Source: a virus. From it: 64,000 nt of DNA. The notes beneath the pieces are model-generated. The model was not told where the DNA came from and made no database searches. It worked only from the letters and a program-made list of their open reading frames with translations. The DNA is taken from the IMG/VR virus record IMGVR_UViG_3300002835_000119, positions 1 to 64,000 of that record. One strand, 5' to 3'. Shown here piece after piece: positions 26,160-34,918 of this stretch. Each line of letters opens with the position of its first letter. Within the stretch, counting starts at the first letter, position 1. The translations under genes were made by a program, and so were the position numbers.

Positions 26160-26405
26160 ATGGGAACCCCTATAGACAGGGAGCAAATTCCAGAGCTAGT
26201 AGATAGCTTTGTTCATTTTGCTTCCCCTAAGTTTTGGGGAGATCCAGAGTGCATTTCTGGTAAGGTTAAATACGTAGAAACATCTAATAACCCTGAGGTT
26301 TTGTATGTTCAGCCTTATGGGCTAGGGTATTCTGTACGAGTTAATGTAACCTGCTATAGGGTTATGGAAAAGATAGAGGAATATGAGCAGCATTCGAGCC
26401 ACTGA
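26160..26405 (+). CDS. Hypothetical protein, 81 aa
   Basis: GTPIDREQIPELVDSFVHF then a beta-rich middle (CISGKVKYVET, VLYVQPYGLGYSVRVNV). GGGG upstream. Overlaps the next start by 23 bp. No family. Confidence 0.62.
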   Translation: MGTPIDREQIPELVDSFVHFASPKFWGDPECISGKVKYVETSNNPEVLYVQPYGLGYSVRVNVTCYRVMEKIEEYEQHSSH

Positions 26406-26697
26406 GCGCCAGCTAAGAAAACTCCAAAAACAGCGTCACCTCTATGAAATACAGATGATGATTCTTGCTAATCCACTACTTAAGAACTTGAGCAAGAGGG
26501 ACCAAAAGACTTTAGTCAAGATTATGTATAAAGCCGAAATGATTGAAATGTTTATGCGAGACAGGCAGATTGTTCGTATAAATGACTCTTTCGAGGACAT
26601 CGTAGAAAACGTTGCCAGGCTGCTAGATGACGCGGTAGACCGGGCTAGAAACGAAGATGAGGATCCAGACGGTCCTCCACCGCCCCCCAGGTTTTAA
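26383..26697 (+). CDS. Hypothetical helical protein, 104 aa
   Basis: Basic/helical N-terminus (RATERQLRKLQKQRHLYEIQ), acidic C-terminus ending DPDGPPPPPRF. Last gene before the promoter at 26716. No family. Confidence 0.64.
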   Translation: MSSIRATERQLRKLQKQRHLYEIQMMILANPLLKNLSKRDQKTLVKIMYKAEMIEMFMRDRQIVRINDSFEDIVENVARLLDDAVDRARNEDEDPDGPPPPPRF

Positions 26698-26715
26698 AAA
26701 TCTTTTAATTTGGAC

Positions 26716-26744
26716 TTGACAAACTAAAAAGAGTCCATTATCTT
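26716..26744 (+). promoter_or_regulatory. Promoter for the secreted FN3 protein
   Basis: TTGACA (26716), 17-bp spacer, TATCTT (26739). The first bases after the -35 (AACTAA) repeat those of the subtilase promoter. The leader carries AGAAAGG before the ATG. Confidence 0.78.
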
Positions 26745-26773
26745 TTTCTGTATCTGAACTAGAAAGGTACAGA

Positions 26774-27904
26774 ATGAAGAAGACAGCGGTAGTTCTAACT
26801 ACCTTAGCCCTTTCAATGGGCGTATTTAGCCCTGTAGCGGCCCTAGGAAGCTCTCAGGCGGCCCTAGATGTCAGCGCCTACTACAGAGTTGATCTGGGCT
26901 ACAAAGTGGGCTGGAAGGCCCCTAGTGACGTTTCTGGCGTCACTGGCTATTTAGTGACTGCTCAGCCGGGCGGGCAAACTTGTGTAGTTTTAAGAGCAGC
27001 TGCCAAAGAATGCACCTTCTCGACTAGGGCTTTGGGCTTTACTCAGCAGTACAGGTTTGCTGTAGCAACCCTAAAGAATGGTGTGCCAGTTGCTACCTCG
27101 GTCCTGTCTAATGCTGTTTCTGCTGCATCAATTCCAGTAGCTCCTCTAATTGCTACCTCTAGCGTTGTATCAAGTACTCAGGTTGACGTAGCGTGGATTC
27201 CAAGCCCTAACAATGGCGGTGCTCCGCTGTATGGCTACAAAGTTACTTACTGGAAGTCTGATACCAGAGGCAATCCAATAAACGCCACTAAGGCCGAGCT
27301 TGTTTTGTCTGACACCTTTACTTCGCTGTCAGTCGATCCTGGATTTATGTACATCATTAACGTGGCTGCATGTAATGCCTATGGCTGTAACTCGACTCAG
27401 TACTGGACTTATGCCAACACTGGTGCAACCAACGTCGTACTTCCACGAGTAATTGGTGGCGGTACTGCATCAACTACCTGCTTTGAGAGCATCTATGACG
27501 CAAACGTTGGTGAGACTCAACTTGGGACCTGCGGAAGCGTAGTTGCTGATCCGAGCACCTACCCGACTGTAGATCCATCAGCTACAACCTTAAACATTCA
27601 ACTAGCAACTAAGTTCGATCAAGGGGCTGGATTCTCTAGATTTATGAGAAGCTATTCACTTAAAACTTGGGGACCAATTGGATTGCCCTGGTTTGCGCAC
27701 TTCAATGCAACCAGCAAGTCTATAGCTAATGGTTTCGAGATTCCGGCTGTGGTGACTTCAACTACTCCAGTAGTATGTGAGGTAGTTGGACCAAAAGTTA
27801 TTTTCAAGACTGTAGGCCAATGTGTTCTAAGTGGAAGTGTTGGCGGTAATGGAGTTTGGAACCCAAGCAACGTTGCTACTGCAGTTTTGGCTGTAACTAA
27901 CTAA
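26774..27904 (+). CDS. Secreted protein with two FN3-like domains
   Basis: 376 aa. Signal peptide KKTAVVLTTLALSMGVFSP, cleaved near VAA-LG. Two FN3-like units (about residues 30-118 and 122-225: VGWKAPSDVSGVTGYLV and VAWIPSPNNGGAPLYGYKV), then a C-terminal region with an even number of Cys. FN3 modules usually bind carbohydrate or pack in arrays. Shares promoter type and secretion with the subtilase. Could be a virion-associated adhesin or a host-modifying secreted protein. Confidence 0.82.
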   Translation: MKKTAVVLTTLALSMGVFSPVAALGSSQAALDVSAYYRVDLGYKVGWKAPSDVSGVTGYLVTAQPGGQTCVVLRAAAKECTFSTRALGFTQQYRFAVATLKNGVPVATSVLSNAVSAASIPVAPLIATSSVVSSTQVDVAWIPSPNNGGAPLYGYKVTYWKSDTRGNPINATKAELVLSDTFTSLSVDPGFMYIINVAACNAYGCNSTQYWTYANTGATNVVLPRVIGGGTASTTCFESIYDANVGETQLGTCGSVVADPSTYPTVDPSATTLNIQLATKFDQGAGFSRFMRSYSLKTWGPIGLPWFAHFNATSKSIANGFEIPAVVTSTTPVVCEVVGPKVIFKTVGQCVLSGSVGGNGVWNPSNVATAVLAVTN

Positions 27905-27925
27905 ATGACAAAACGATAAATAAGA

Positions 27926-27960
27926 AAAGCCCCCGATGTTTTGTCGGGGGTTTCTCTTTA
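27926..27960 (+). terminator. Bidirectional terminator between convergent genes
   Basis: Stem CCCCCGA/TCGGGGG (27930-27936 with 27944-27950), T-rich on the plus side and A-rich before the stem, so it serves both the FN3 gene and the minus-strand lysin. Confidence 0.85.
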
Positions 27961-27973
27961 TTCCTTGTCGGGA

Positions 27974-28888
27974 TTAATACTTGTTTGAGTTGATTGCTCC
28001 ACGGAGGGCTGCAATAGTCTGGGGCCCCCATGAGCCATCAATACGACCTTCGTAGTCAGCGCGAGCAACTAGGCGCTTTTGGACGCCCTTATAGCTGTTA
28101 GTTCCAGGATCTCCATCAATTGGACCTGAGTATCCGTGGGAAGCAACTGAGCGCTGAATGGCCATCCAAGTTTGCTTTCCTGGGTTGCCATCGATTGCGC
28201 CAGTGTAGCCGTGATCGCGCTTTAGAATTTCTTGGAACTTCTTCCAGTCGTCAACAGTTAGTTCTTTCGACTCATCGGCAACTAAGGGCTTTACTTCAGT
28301 AGCAACTGGTTCTGCTGCCTTTGGAGCTTCGCCTTTGATGATTGCTTTAGCAGTCTTCTTGTCAACCTTTGGGGCAACTGCGCCTCCGCTGTTAGCGATG
28401 ATTGCTTTCTTAAGATCGGACTTTGAAGTGGTTGGACCAAAGACGTCCTTAACTGCCTTGCCAAGAGTTGCATGCAAATGAGCCCCACTTGAAGCATTGC
28501 CCGTGTTCCCGATCGTCATGCCGTGAGTGACATCACCAGCTGTTACTTTGTCGCCGACTTTAACGCTTAGCGCAATCTCTGGTCCGTGAGCGCCTTTGCA
28601 ATTAATGCCGCACTTTTTGCAGGCTAGGTGGCAATATCCGATAAACCAAATCTTGCCGTCTTTATCTGCGGCGGTCTGAACTACGACCCAGCCTAACACT
28701 TTGCTCCATTGTACAAGCTTGATAGTTCCATCTGCGATAGCAGGAATTAAAGTCTTACCTTTGTTCGAACCTGGAGGTGCCCAGTCGGTGCCAGAGTGTG
28801 GCTGCATCTTGTTCTTGCGACGGTAGGCAGAGAGAGTGCCGTACTCGCCAGTGATTGTCTTTTCAGGAAATGGCATCAACCAAGTCAT
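27974..28888 (-). CDS. M23 metallopeptidase endolysin with C-terminal binding repeats
   Basis: 304 aa. N-terminal M23 domain: HSGTDWAPPG (first His and Asp), GYCHLACKKC, SSGAHLHATLG (H-x-H). An Ala/Lys-rich linker (about 165-215) leads to three repeats, GYTGAIDGNPG, GYSGPIDGDPG, YEGRIDGSWG, which resemble peptidoglycan-binding repeats. Cleaves peptide cross-links of murein. No signal peptide, so release would need a holin; a holin-like protein lies at 32976. An AGGAC ribosome site precedes the ATG on the minus strand. Confidence 0.9.
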   Translation of the reverse strand: MTWLMPFPEKTITGEYGTLSAYRRKNKMQPHSGTDWAPPGSNKGKTLIPAIADGTIKLVQWSKVLGWVVVQTAADKDGKIWFIGYCHLACKKCGINCKGAHGPEIALSVKVGDKVTAGDVTHGMTIGNTGNASSGAHLHATLGKAVKDVFGPTTSKSDLKKAIIANSGGAVAPKVDKKTAKAIIKGEAPKAAEPVATEVKPLVADESKELTVDDWKKFQEILKRDHGYTGAIDGNPGKQTWMAIQRSVASHGYSGPIDGDPGTNSYKGVQKRLVARADYEGRIDGSWGPQTIAALRGAINSNKY

Positions 28889-28926
28889 AATTAAAGTCCT
28901 TTCGGTACTTCAATTTTACTAGAAGG

Positions 28927-29826
28927 CTAAGATAATGATTGAGCTACAAAGTCCTCTAGTTTACGGGTAGGGGTCCAACCAAGGATCTCTTTGGCTTTTG
29001 TGTTGTTGGCTAAAGTTTCTCTGGCTTCTCCTGGGCGTAAGGGTAGGTATTCATATTTGCTAGAGATTAGTTGAGCTAACTCATTTATAGAAAAGTTACG
29101 TCCAGCTCCTATGTTGAATATTTCTCCGTAAAGAGGGGTTTCGCAGGTCATGGCAAGAATGTTGGCATCTATGGCATCGTCAATATGTGTGAAGTCCCTG
29201 CGCTGTTCTCCGTCGCCAATAATAGTTAAAAACTGTCCGGCTTTGTGTTGTTTAATAAATTTTGAAACAACTGGAGCGTAGTGACCCTTAGACGGTTCCC
29301 TATATCCATAAATATTAAAATATCTAAGACTAGCGGTTTCTAGTCCATAAAGATTTGAATAAAGCTTGCATAGCTGTTCTCCTGCATACTTGGATATGGA
29401 ATAAGGATTTAGACAGTCTGGAGGCTGAGTCTCTACTTGAGGAGCGGGATTTGAGTTTCCATAAACTGATGAGGTCATTGAGTAAATAACTCTTTTAACA
29501 TTTGCAAGTCTAGAGGCTTGTAAAACATTAGTCGTTCCAAGAATGTTTGTATTTATAGTTAAAAGGGGATTCTCTATAGAGTGTTGAATTCTAGCTTCGG
29601 CAGCTGTATGAAAAACATAGTCAACGTCCCAAAAAAGATCTGAGATTGAATCTAAATTAGTTATATCTAATTTGTGATTTTCTGCTTCTGGATTCCAGTA
29701 AAACTGAGAATTAGATGTGGCAGATTCGTTATCTACTGCCACCACTTCGTGACCAAGATTGATAAGCCGATCTACAAGGTTTGAGCCAATGAAGCCGGCC
29801 CCGCCGGTAACTAAAACTTTAGACAT
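28927..29826 (-). CDS. NAD-dependent sugar epimerase/dehydratase (extended SDR, GalE-like)
   Basis: 299 aa. VTGGAGFIGSNLVDRL is the NAD-binding G-x-x-G-x-x-G; the catalytic set is SMTSSVYG and YSISKYAGE (Y-x-x-x-K); LRYFNIYGYRE and QRRDFTHIDDA follow as in UDP-glucose 4-epimerase relatives. Makes or interconverts an NDP-sugar, consistent with the five glycosyltransferases in the window. Confidence 0.92.
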   Translation of the reverse strand: MSKVLVTGGAGFIGSNLVDRLINLGHEVVAVDNESATSNSQFYWNPEAENHKLDITNLDSISDLFWDVDYVFHTAAEARIQHSIENPLLTINTNILGTTNVLQASRLANVKRVIYSMTSSVYGNSNPAPQVETQPPDCLNPYSISKYAGEQLCKLYSNLYGLETASLRYFNIYGYREPSKGHYAPVVSKFIKQHKAGQFLTIIGDGEQRRDFTHIDDAIDANILAMTCETPLYGEIFNIGAGRNFSINELAQLISSKYEYLPLRPGEARETLANNTKAKEILGWTPTRKLEDFVAQSLS

Positions 29827-29840
29827 AAACTAAATCCTAC

Positions 29841-29872
29841 CAAAAACAAAACCCCCGGTTTGGCGGGGGCTT
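29841..29872 (-). terminator. Terminator on minus strand upstream of the epimerase gene
   Basis: CCCCCG/CGGGGG stem (29852-29857 with 29864-29869); read on the minus strand it is followed by TTTTGTTTTT. It ends the 33302-to-29879 operon. Confidence 0.82.
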
Positions 29873-29878
29873 AGTTTA

Positions 29879-30040
29879 TTAATCTTCAAGTTTAGGTTTA
29901 TATAAATCTTGAATAAACTCCCAGACAAAGTTTTCATACTCTGCTGGAGTCAACTTTCTACCGAGGGCTCTCTCGAGCTTGCAGGCAGCCATATCGGCCA
30001 ATACAAACTTTTCCTCGTTTGAAAGGTTGATAAAGTTCAA
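29879..30040 (-). CDS. Small acidic protein, 53 aa
   Basis: TTG start with an AAGGA site 7 nt upstream, ending seven bases before the terminator. NFINLSNEEKFVLADMAA, then RKLTPAEYENFVWEFI. Helical, no family. No ATG start is available. Confidence 0.58.
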   Translation of the reverse strand: MNFINLSNEEKFVLADMAACKLERALGRKLTPAEYENFVWEFIQDLYKPKLED

Positions 30041-30043
30041 GGA

Positions 30044-30232
30044 TTATTCCTTGTCTTCCTTTTCGTAACGCAGCGGGAATGTAAGTACCCATACACCTAA
30101 GGTTATCCAGATAAGCATGCCAACGACTTCCTTGGCAGAACCTTCCAGAACAACCCAGGCAACAAACATACCGAGCAGGGTCCAAGCCTGGTCGATCATG
30201 TCCTTAAATAGTGACTTAAGAAAGTGAACCAT
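30044..30232 (-). CDS. Small membrane protein, holin-like, 62 aa
   Basis: Two hydrophobic helices (DQAWTLLGMFVAWVV and VVGMLIWITLGVWVLTF) with a charged C-terminal KEDKE tail: a class II holin-like topology. Overlaps the nuclease gene by 17 bp. Sits in the same operon as a surface protein, not beside the lysin, so the role is tentative. Confidence 0.62.
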   Translation of the reverse strand: MVHFLKSLFKDMIDQAWTLLGMFVAWVVLEGSAKEVVGMLIWITLGVWVLTFPLRYEKEDKE

Positions 30233-30629
30233 TTATTTTCCTTTTCTGAATTAGTTCGTCAAAGTTTTTGACTTTGGTATCTCCCAGGTAGGACCATGCG
30301 TAACCAGTGGCAATCATGGTTTCGTTAAAAGATGTCTCATCGTTGTCTAGATAGAGCCACCCCAAAACTCTTCCGTATTTCTCGGATGAGTCAGGTTTTT
30401 CTGTGCGAATGACAATTGTTTGTGCAGACGCAAGCTTTTGCTTTAGTAGTGCCTTGGACTCTAGGCCGAGGGACTTTTCGTATTTGTCGGCTGTGCGGGA
30501 CTCCGGTGTGTCTATCCCCGCAAGACGGACGCGCTTAGTGATAGAGATGTCAAAACCTAGATCAATGTCGACATCAATAGTGTCTCCATCAATAACCGCT
30601 AAAACTTTCTTGACTCGGTATTCGTACAT
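30216..30629 (-). CDS. Thermonuclease-like (SNase) nuclease
   Basis: 137 aa. VIDGDTIDVDIDLGF, then KRVRLAGIDTPESR (catalytic Arg and Asp/Glu set of staphylococcal-nuclease folds) and KYGRVLGWLYL with the second Arg. No signal peptide. Could degrade host nucleic acid or act in nucleotide salvage feeding the reductase (inference). The ATG shares one base with the stop of the upstream gene. Confidence 0.88.
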   Translation of the reverse strand: MYEYRVKKVLAVIDGDTIDVDIDLGFDISITKRVRLAGIDTPESRTADKYEKSLGLESKALLKQKLASAQTIVIRTEKPDSSEKYGRVLGWLYLDNDETSFNETMIATGYAWSYLGDTKVKNFDELIQKRKINGSLS

Positions 30630-32998
30630 TATGGTCTCCTTGCTGCAGACGCTGCTGCGCTAGTAGCGGCGGCGGTTGCAGTCATTGCAACTTGGCCAAC
30701 GATGACGGCGGCGATAACAACCTTTTCTGATTGCTCTCTAACCTGTGGTGACATATCAGCGCCCGCGTTTCCTAAGGCGTTGAATACTTCTACAGCTGCA
30801 CCTGCAACGTCACCTAGTAGTGGGACTGCGGCCAAGGCTTCATCGAGAACGATGTCATCTTGTTGAGCTGCAACTAGTAACGCGTCTAGGGCTGCTTCGT
30901 ACTCGGGGGAGCCTTGTTCTGCTGTTGCAAATACTTCTAGGGCAGCTTCCTTAATTGCTTCTGCCTGAGCTTCGGTTAGCTCGGTAGGTTCGATATTGAC
31001 AAGTTCTTCAACTAGTGCAACAATGTTTTCTGATGAAATTTCTTCTTCTAGTTCTATCGGTGCTTCTGGCTCAGTCGGTTCTTCAGGATCAACTGGGGTT
31101 GGCTCTGGGCTTGGTTCTGGTTCTGGGGACGGTTCTGGTTGATCAGTGGGCTCAGTGGTCGGCTCGGGTTCGGGCTGAGGAGTTGGAGTGGGCTCAGGAG
31201 TATCCGTTGGTTCAGGCTCGGGCGAGGGCTCGGGTTCGGGCGTGGGTTCAGGTTCAGTTGGTTCGGGTGAGGGCTCGGGAGTCGGCTCAGGCGTTGGTTC
31301 GGGAGTCGGTGTTGGAGAAGGTTCGGGGGTTGGAGTAGGTGTTGGAGTTGGCTCAGGAGTTGGTGTGGGTTCGGGACTTGGTGTTGGTGTTGGGGTTGGT
31401 GTGGGGGTTGGTTCTACTGGCGTTGGAGTCGGAGTAGGTGTTGGTTCCGGGGATGGAATCAAAGTAACTGGAGTACTGAGTCGTAAAACTTTTACAACTC
31501 CTCCGCAAGGGTCGCCAAACAAATTATTGTCTGCAGTAAAACTGACAGTGGTGGCACCATTCATAATTCCATTTAATATTGGGGAAACTGTTGCACCACA
31601 GTTTGGGTCAGTTGGAGACCCGTACCATCCAATTGGTGAATCAAACTTATAACCTGCTGGAGCAGAAAGTGATACTTGCTGTCCTTCGGTAAATTCAAGT
31701 TGCCACCATGGAGGAGCTGGAGTCGCAACAGAAACTACGTTTGAGTATTGAGAGTAGATAGCTTGAGTGTCGTTATCAGAACGAATTCTGAATTGAAAAG
31801 TATTCCCAAGTCCTCCGTATGAATTTAAAATTTCTAGTGGAATTGAAACAGAAGTCTGGTCGTGTGACCATGCCCAACCGTTTTGCGTGAAGTTGGTTGT
31901 AGACCACATGATTGCATATCGCTCTACTTGAACTCCAGATGAGTGAGAGACTGGCGCACTCCATGAAAGTTCAACGTGGGTGGCAGTTAAAGTGGCAGTT
32001 AAATTAGTTGGAGCATTTAGCGTTGGAGTTAAACTTGCAACCAAATCTGTCAGCCTAGTTACCTCTGCTTGGGCTGCGTTAACTCTGTTTTGTGCTGTGG
32101 TCTGGGTAACAATAGCTGAATCTAAAGCTGCCTGAGCAGACTGTAGTGCTTGGAATGCAGAGTTCTTGGCTGTTGTTTCTGCCTCTCCATAGGTGTAGGT
32201 AGGAGGAGTCGAAGTTTGATATGTTGCAAGAAGCTGGACGTTATCCATCTCTGGGCCAAAAGCGCCTGCCCAGAAGCCACCGTCAGCCATTCTGAAGCCA
32301 ATGTCCCAAGTAACGGCGTTCTGGGGCAAGGTGTAGCTAGCGCCTCTAGTAATCCAATAGTTGTGCCACTGGTTCCACTCAAGGTTGTAGTAGTTTAAGC
32401 GAGTGCCGTCGGCAGCGTAGGTTCTAAATTCAATTCGATAGTAGTCAGGGTTGTTTACTCTGTTGCCATCGTTAGTGTCATAGTTCCAAACATCAACTGA
32501 AAAGGACACTTGGTTAGTTGGCTGCGGGAATGTTCCGGACTGGTAAATGTAGTAGCCAGAGGTGTAGGAACCTTTTAACTTGCCATTGTAGATAATAGGA
32601 TTTGCGCCACCTGTATATGGAGTATTGCTAGCAACAACGCTAGTCCAATTAGCTGTGCTATCAAAGGTTCCGTTCTGAACAACGTTAACGGTTTGACTGC
32701 TTGAAGTGCCAGGAGTAATAACTTCAGTTGCTTGCCATGCCGCTAGTGCTTGGCTGTAAGTTGCTTGAGCAGCATCTCTGGCTGTAGTGGCCGCGGCGAC
32801 TGCGGCGCTGGCAGAAGCTAGTTCAGCTTGAGCTTCAGTAAGTTCTTGTTGGGCAGCAGCAAGTTGCGTTTGAGCTTGTTGGAGAGTGGGGGAATTATCT
32901 CCAAAAGACATGGTGGCAGTCGCTAGCGGAAAGAAAAACGCTAGGGTTACCGATAGAGAAGTGTTTAGGAAAACTCTACTTCTTAGGCTTAGACGCAT
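30629..32998 (-). CDS. Large secreted surface protein: coiled coil, lectin-like, FN3, Pro/Thr/Glu repeats
   Basis: 789 aa. A signal-like N-terminus ([15 protein letters not shown]) is followed by an Ala/Gln/Glu coiled coil (about 40-90), a beta-rich segment with [12 protein letters not shown] that resembles a carbohydrate-binding module, a second Ala-rich helix, an FN3-like domain (about 330-420), then about 170 residues of PTPEP-type repeats, an acidic helical domain and a hydrophobic C-terminal stretch with an RRP end. The order suggests a cell-surface or virion fibre protein spanning the wall with a rigid Pro-rich stalk. The repeats are also a recombination-prone tract. Confidence 0.8.
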   Translation of the reverse strand: MRLSLRSRVFLNTSLSVTLAFFFPLATATMSFGDNSPTLQQAQTQLAAAQQELTEAQAELASASAAVAAATTARDAAQATYSQALAAWQATEVITPGTSSSQTVNVVQNGTFDSTANWTSVVASNTPYTGGANPIIYNGKLKGSYTSGYYIYQSGTFPQPTNQVSFSVDVWNYDTNDGNRVNNPDYYRIEFRTYAADGTRLNYYNLEWNQWHNYWITRGASYTLPQNAVTWDIGFRMADGGFWAGAFGPEMDNVQLLATYQTSTPPTYTYGEAETTAKNSAFQALQSAQAALDSAIVTQTTAQNRVNAAQAEVTRLTDLVASLTPTLNAPTNLTATLTATHVELSWSAPVSHSSGVQVERYAIMWSTTNFTQNGWAWSHDQTSVSIPLEILNSYGGLGNTFQFRIRSDNDTQAIYSQYSNVVSVATPAPPWWQLEFTEGQQVSLSAPAGYKFDSPIGWYGSPTDPNCGATVSPILNGIMNGATTVSFTADNNLFGDPCGGVVKVLRLSTPVTLIPSPEPTPTPTPTPVEPTPTPTPTPTPSPEPTPTPEPTPTPTPTPEPSPTPTPEPTPEPTPEPSPEPTEPEPTPEPEPSPEPEPTDTPEPTPTPQPEPEPTTEPTDQPEPSPEPEPSPEPTPVDPEEPTEPEAPIELEEEISSENIVALVEELVNIEPTELTEAQAEAIKEAALEVFATAEQGSPEYEAALDALLVAAQQDDIVLDEALAAVPLLGDVAGAAVEVFNALGNAGADMSPQVREQSEKVVIAAVIVGQVAMTATAAATSAAASAARRP

Positions 32999-33302
32999 TC
33001 TGATCGTCCCCTGCTTCTTTTAGACGGACAACTTGGCTGAAGATCATGTTGACTTCAGCGCGGCTAATCTTTCCGTCCTCTAGGAAAGCGAGGGCAAGTT
33101 TTTCTACAACCTTGGCTACAGCAAGCAAACCTCCGAGGGCAGCCGATAGCCAGACATCGATACCAATTATGGAGCCCGCTCCAATAACTGCTAGGGCGGA
33201 GGCAATAAAGGTGGCTACTATACGCCAAAAGATGTCTATTGTCAATAGAAACTTGGAATTATTTTTCTTGGCAGTTTTGTTTATAACTGTCTTAGATGGC
33301 AC
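32976..33302 (-). CDS. Small membrane protein with [10 protein letters not shown] loop, holin-like
   Basis: 108 aa, paralogue of 3268-3555: [20 protein letters not shown] and a second hydrophobic helix, then [10 protein letters not shown] and a charged tail. Overlaps the surface protein start by 23 bp. The DGK-x5-EvN loop resembles a single EF-hand-like acidic loop, so calcium or another ion might be sensed (inference). Confidence 0.7.
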   Translation of the reverse strand: MPSKTVINKTAKKNNSKFLLTIDIFWRIVATFIASALAVIGAGSIIGIDVWLSAALGGLLAVAKVVEKLALAFLEDGKISRAEVNMIFSQVVRLKEAGDDQNASKPKK

Positions 33303-33348
33303 TTGGAGGCTCCTGGAATTAGCCTCTCCCCTCTAAAATTATAAGGGT

Positions 33349-33377
33349 TTGACGAGATCTTGACTTTTTACTAGGAT
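33349..33377 (+). promoter_or_regulatory. Leaderless promoter for the 33384 operon
   Basis: TTGACG at 33349, 17-bp spacer, TAGGAT at 33372; ATG six nt after the -10. Confidence 0.78.
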
Positions 33378-33383
33378 ATAAAC

Positions 33384-33767
33384 ATGAGAGATAAAGAAGA
33401 CGGATTCGATGAATTCGGGAGCTTGCTGGGTCCTGAAGAAACCTTTGACGAAATTGAATTTGATTTGGGAACGCTAGAGGAGCGTATAGCGGATCTCCAG
33501 GAGCGGGAGAAGGAAAGTACCGGAGTAGATCCTGCAATCTGCCAAAGGATAAGAGCCGAGATGCTTGCCAAAAATCTTTACAGAGAGTATGGCATAAAAA
33601 TTGGAACGCTTGACTTAATGACCGTTTTAATGTACACTGGCATCAAATTGTCAGTAGACAGTCTTGGCCATGTCCAAGCCGGTTACGACAGTCTTACCTA
33701 TGAGTCAACTGGTAAAGATGTAGTAGATTTAGAAAAGTACAAAATAAGTAGGAGGATAGAGAAATGA
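33384..33767 (+). CDS. Hypothetical acidic protein, 127 aa
   Basis: Acidic N-terminus (DKEDGFDEFGSLLGPEE), then EERIADLQEREKE and a C-terminal segment LTYESTGKDVVDLEKY. Probably cytosolic. No family. Ends with an ATGA-type overlap to the next gene. Confidence 0.68.
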   Translation: MRDKEDGFDEFGSLLGPEETFDEIEFDLGTLEERIADLQEREKESTGVDPAICQRIRAEMLAKNLYREYGIKIGTLDLMTVLMYTGIKLSVDSLGHVQAGYDSLTYESTGKDVVDLEKYKISRRIEK

Positions 33768-33937
33768 TCGTTATTAACTGGGACTGGGCCTCTTTTGTAG
33801 CTGGAGTCTTTGCAGTACTAACCGTTCAATTTTGGCTGGTTGTGTTTGTAGCGTTTCGTCAGTGGAAGAAGGGTAAGCAAGTTGCCAAGGATTCAGACGC
33901 CATTTTTGCCAAGTGGATGCAAGACGGCAAACTTTAG
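33764..33937 (+). CDS. Single-pass membrane protein, 57 aa
   Basis: WASFVAGVFAVLTVQFWLVV is one hydrophobic helix; the rest is basic then acidic. GGAGG precedes the ATG. Confidence 0.62.
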   Translation: MIVINWDWASFVAGVFAVLTVQFWLVVFVAFRQWKKGKQVAKDSDAIFAKWMQDGKL

Positions 33938-33976
33938 TTCTAATTGAGTCTTAGCTGGGCGACCTATAATTAAATC

Positions 33977-34174
33977 ATGGTAGACGCCCTTCAAATAGCT
34001 CTAGTTTTCTTGGCAGTGTGCCTGGCAGTGTTTGGACTATTTATTATGTGGATGGCTAAAACTGTCAAACGTGATATTGAGAGAATGTTGGACGAGGCTG
34101 AAAGCCAGTCCGAAAAGGATGAGATCCGGCTAAGAATAGTAAAGGCTCTATATCCGCCAAGGTTTAACCGCTAG
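33977..34174 (+). CDS. Single-pass membrane protein, 65 aa
   Basis: QIALVFLAVCLAVFGLFIMW then a charged helix (KRDIERMLDEAESQSEKDE). Leaderless: TATAAT 33965-33970, ATG six nt later. The start is embedded in a partial GACGCCC motif. Overlaps the converging gene by four bases. Confidence 0.65.
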   Translation: MVDALQIALVFLAVCLAVFGLFIMWMAKTVKRDIERMLDEAESQSEKDEIRLRIVKALYPPRFNR

Positions 34175-34413
34175 TCGGCTTCTCTTTCTTTTTCTCTTTC
34201 TTCCTCTTCGCCCCAGACGTAAAGTCTAACGGTCTGGTAGAGGTCAACGGTTTCGGCTACTAGACGCTCTGTGGCAAGAATGAGGTCAGCCTTGTCATCC
34301 GGTCCTTCGGGATCTTCCAGTTGAGAGTGGATCTCCTGGATTGCATAAGTACAAAGTTCCAGACGCCGTAACGTAACTGGAAGAGTACTAACTGGCAATC
34401 GTTCTGCTGACAT
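34171..34413 (-). CDS. Hypothetical acidic protein, about 80 aa
   Basis: Start taken at the ATG at 34413; a TTG at 34431 is the alternative. Mid-region LCTYAIQEIHSQLEDPEGPD is helical; the C-terminus is Glu/Arg-rich. No family, no clear ribosome site; possibly leaderless. Confidence 0.55.
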   Translation of the reverse strand: MSAERLPVSTLPVTLRRLELCTYAIQEIHSQLEDPEGPDDKADLILATERLVAETVDLYQTVRLYVWGEEEEREKEREAD

Positions 34414-34427
34414 GTAAACATTGTAGG

Positions 34428-34802
34428 TCAATAATCAATAATCAATTCAAGTCAATTTTTGTAGTGGTGACTATTTTGTGGTTAAATCTAGAGCTCTTTA
34501 TAGATTGATTTTATTGATTATTGATTATTGATTATTTATTCATTATCAGGAAAATGCCTAACTTAGGGAGCAAAAGGTGAAAAATAGTTCTAATATTTAT
34601 TATCAAAAAATTTAAATTGAGGAAAAGAATTTCTGATAGTAAAATATTGCAGTTATTATCAAAGATAAATGCGAGTTGACAGATTTTTTTGATAATGACA
34701 TTATATAATAATACTAAATATATAATTAGCAATAAGTTTTTGTACTACGCGTATAGAGTTTCTCTTAGGCCTTACAGAAAAAATAATCGCTAATTATATA
34801 TA
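34428..34802. repeat. AT-rich intergenic block with inverted repeats (candidate replication origin)
   Basis: About 490 bp without a plausible gene between 34413 and 34919. A perfect 19-bp inverted repeat (34428-34446 and 34513-34531) is built from 7-bp units ATTGATT; a further 12-bp perfect inverted repeat joins 34729-34740 and 34789-34800. The intervening DNA is extremely AT-rich with several TTATCA/TGATAA elements. AT-rich repeats beside a strand switch in gene direction are typical of origins, but terminators or a packaging signal are not excluded. Confidence 0.5.
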
Positions 34803-34883
34803 AAATATGGTGTATTATGTATTATAAAATAGAGAGATTTTTATGGCCCAGATCGTAGAGAAAAACTAGTTGCGATTTATGTA

Positions 34884-34912
34884 TTGCGTATGGTTGCAAA
34901 TGGTGCTAGGGT
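34884..34912 (+). promoter_or_regulatory. Leaderless promoter for the 34919 operon
   Basis: TTGCGT (34884), 17-bp spacer, TAGGGT (34907-34912), ATG six nt later. Confidence 0.65.
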
Positions 34913-34918
34913 GAGGGT

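Noticed and set aside
31188-31652. Plus-strand Gly/Val/Ser-repeat ORF
   Set aside because: It is the antisense shadow of the Pro/Thr/Glu repeat region of the surface protein; no ribosome site or promoter.
30629-32998. CRISPR-like array in the repeat tract
   Set aside because: The repeats are coding PTPEP-type triplets without unique spacers; no cas genes in the window.
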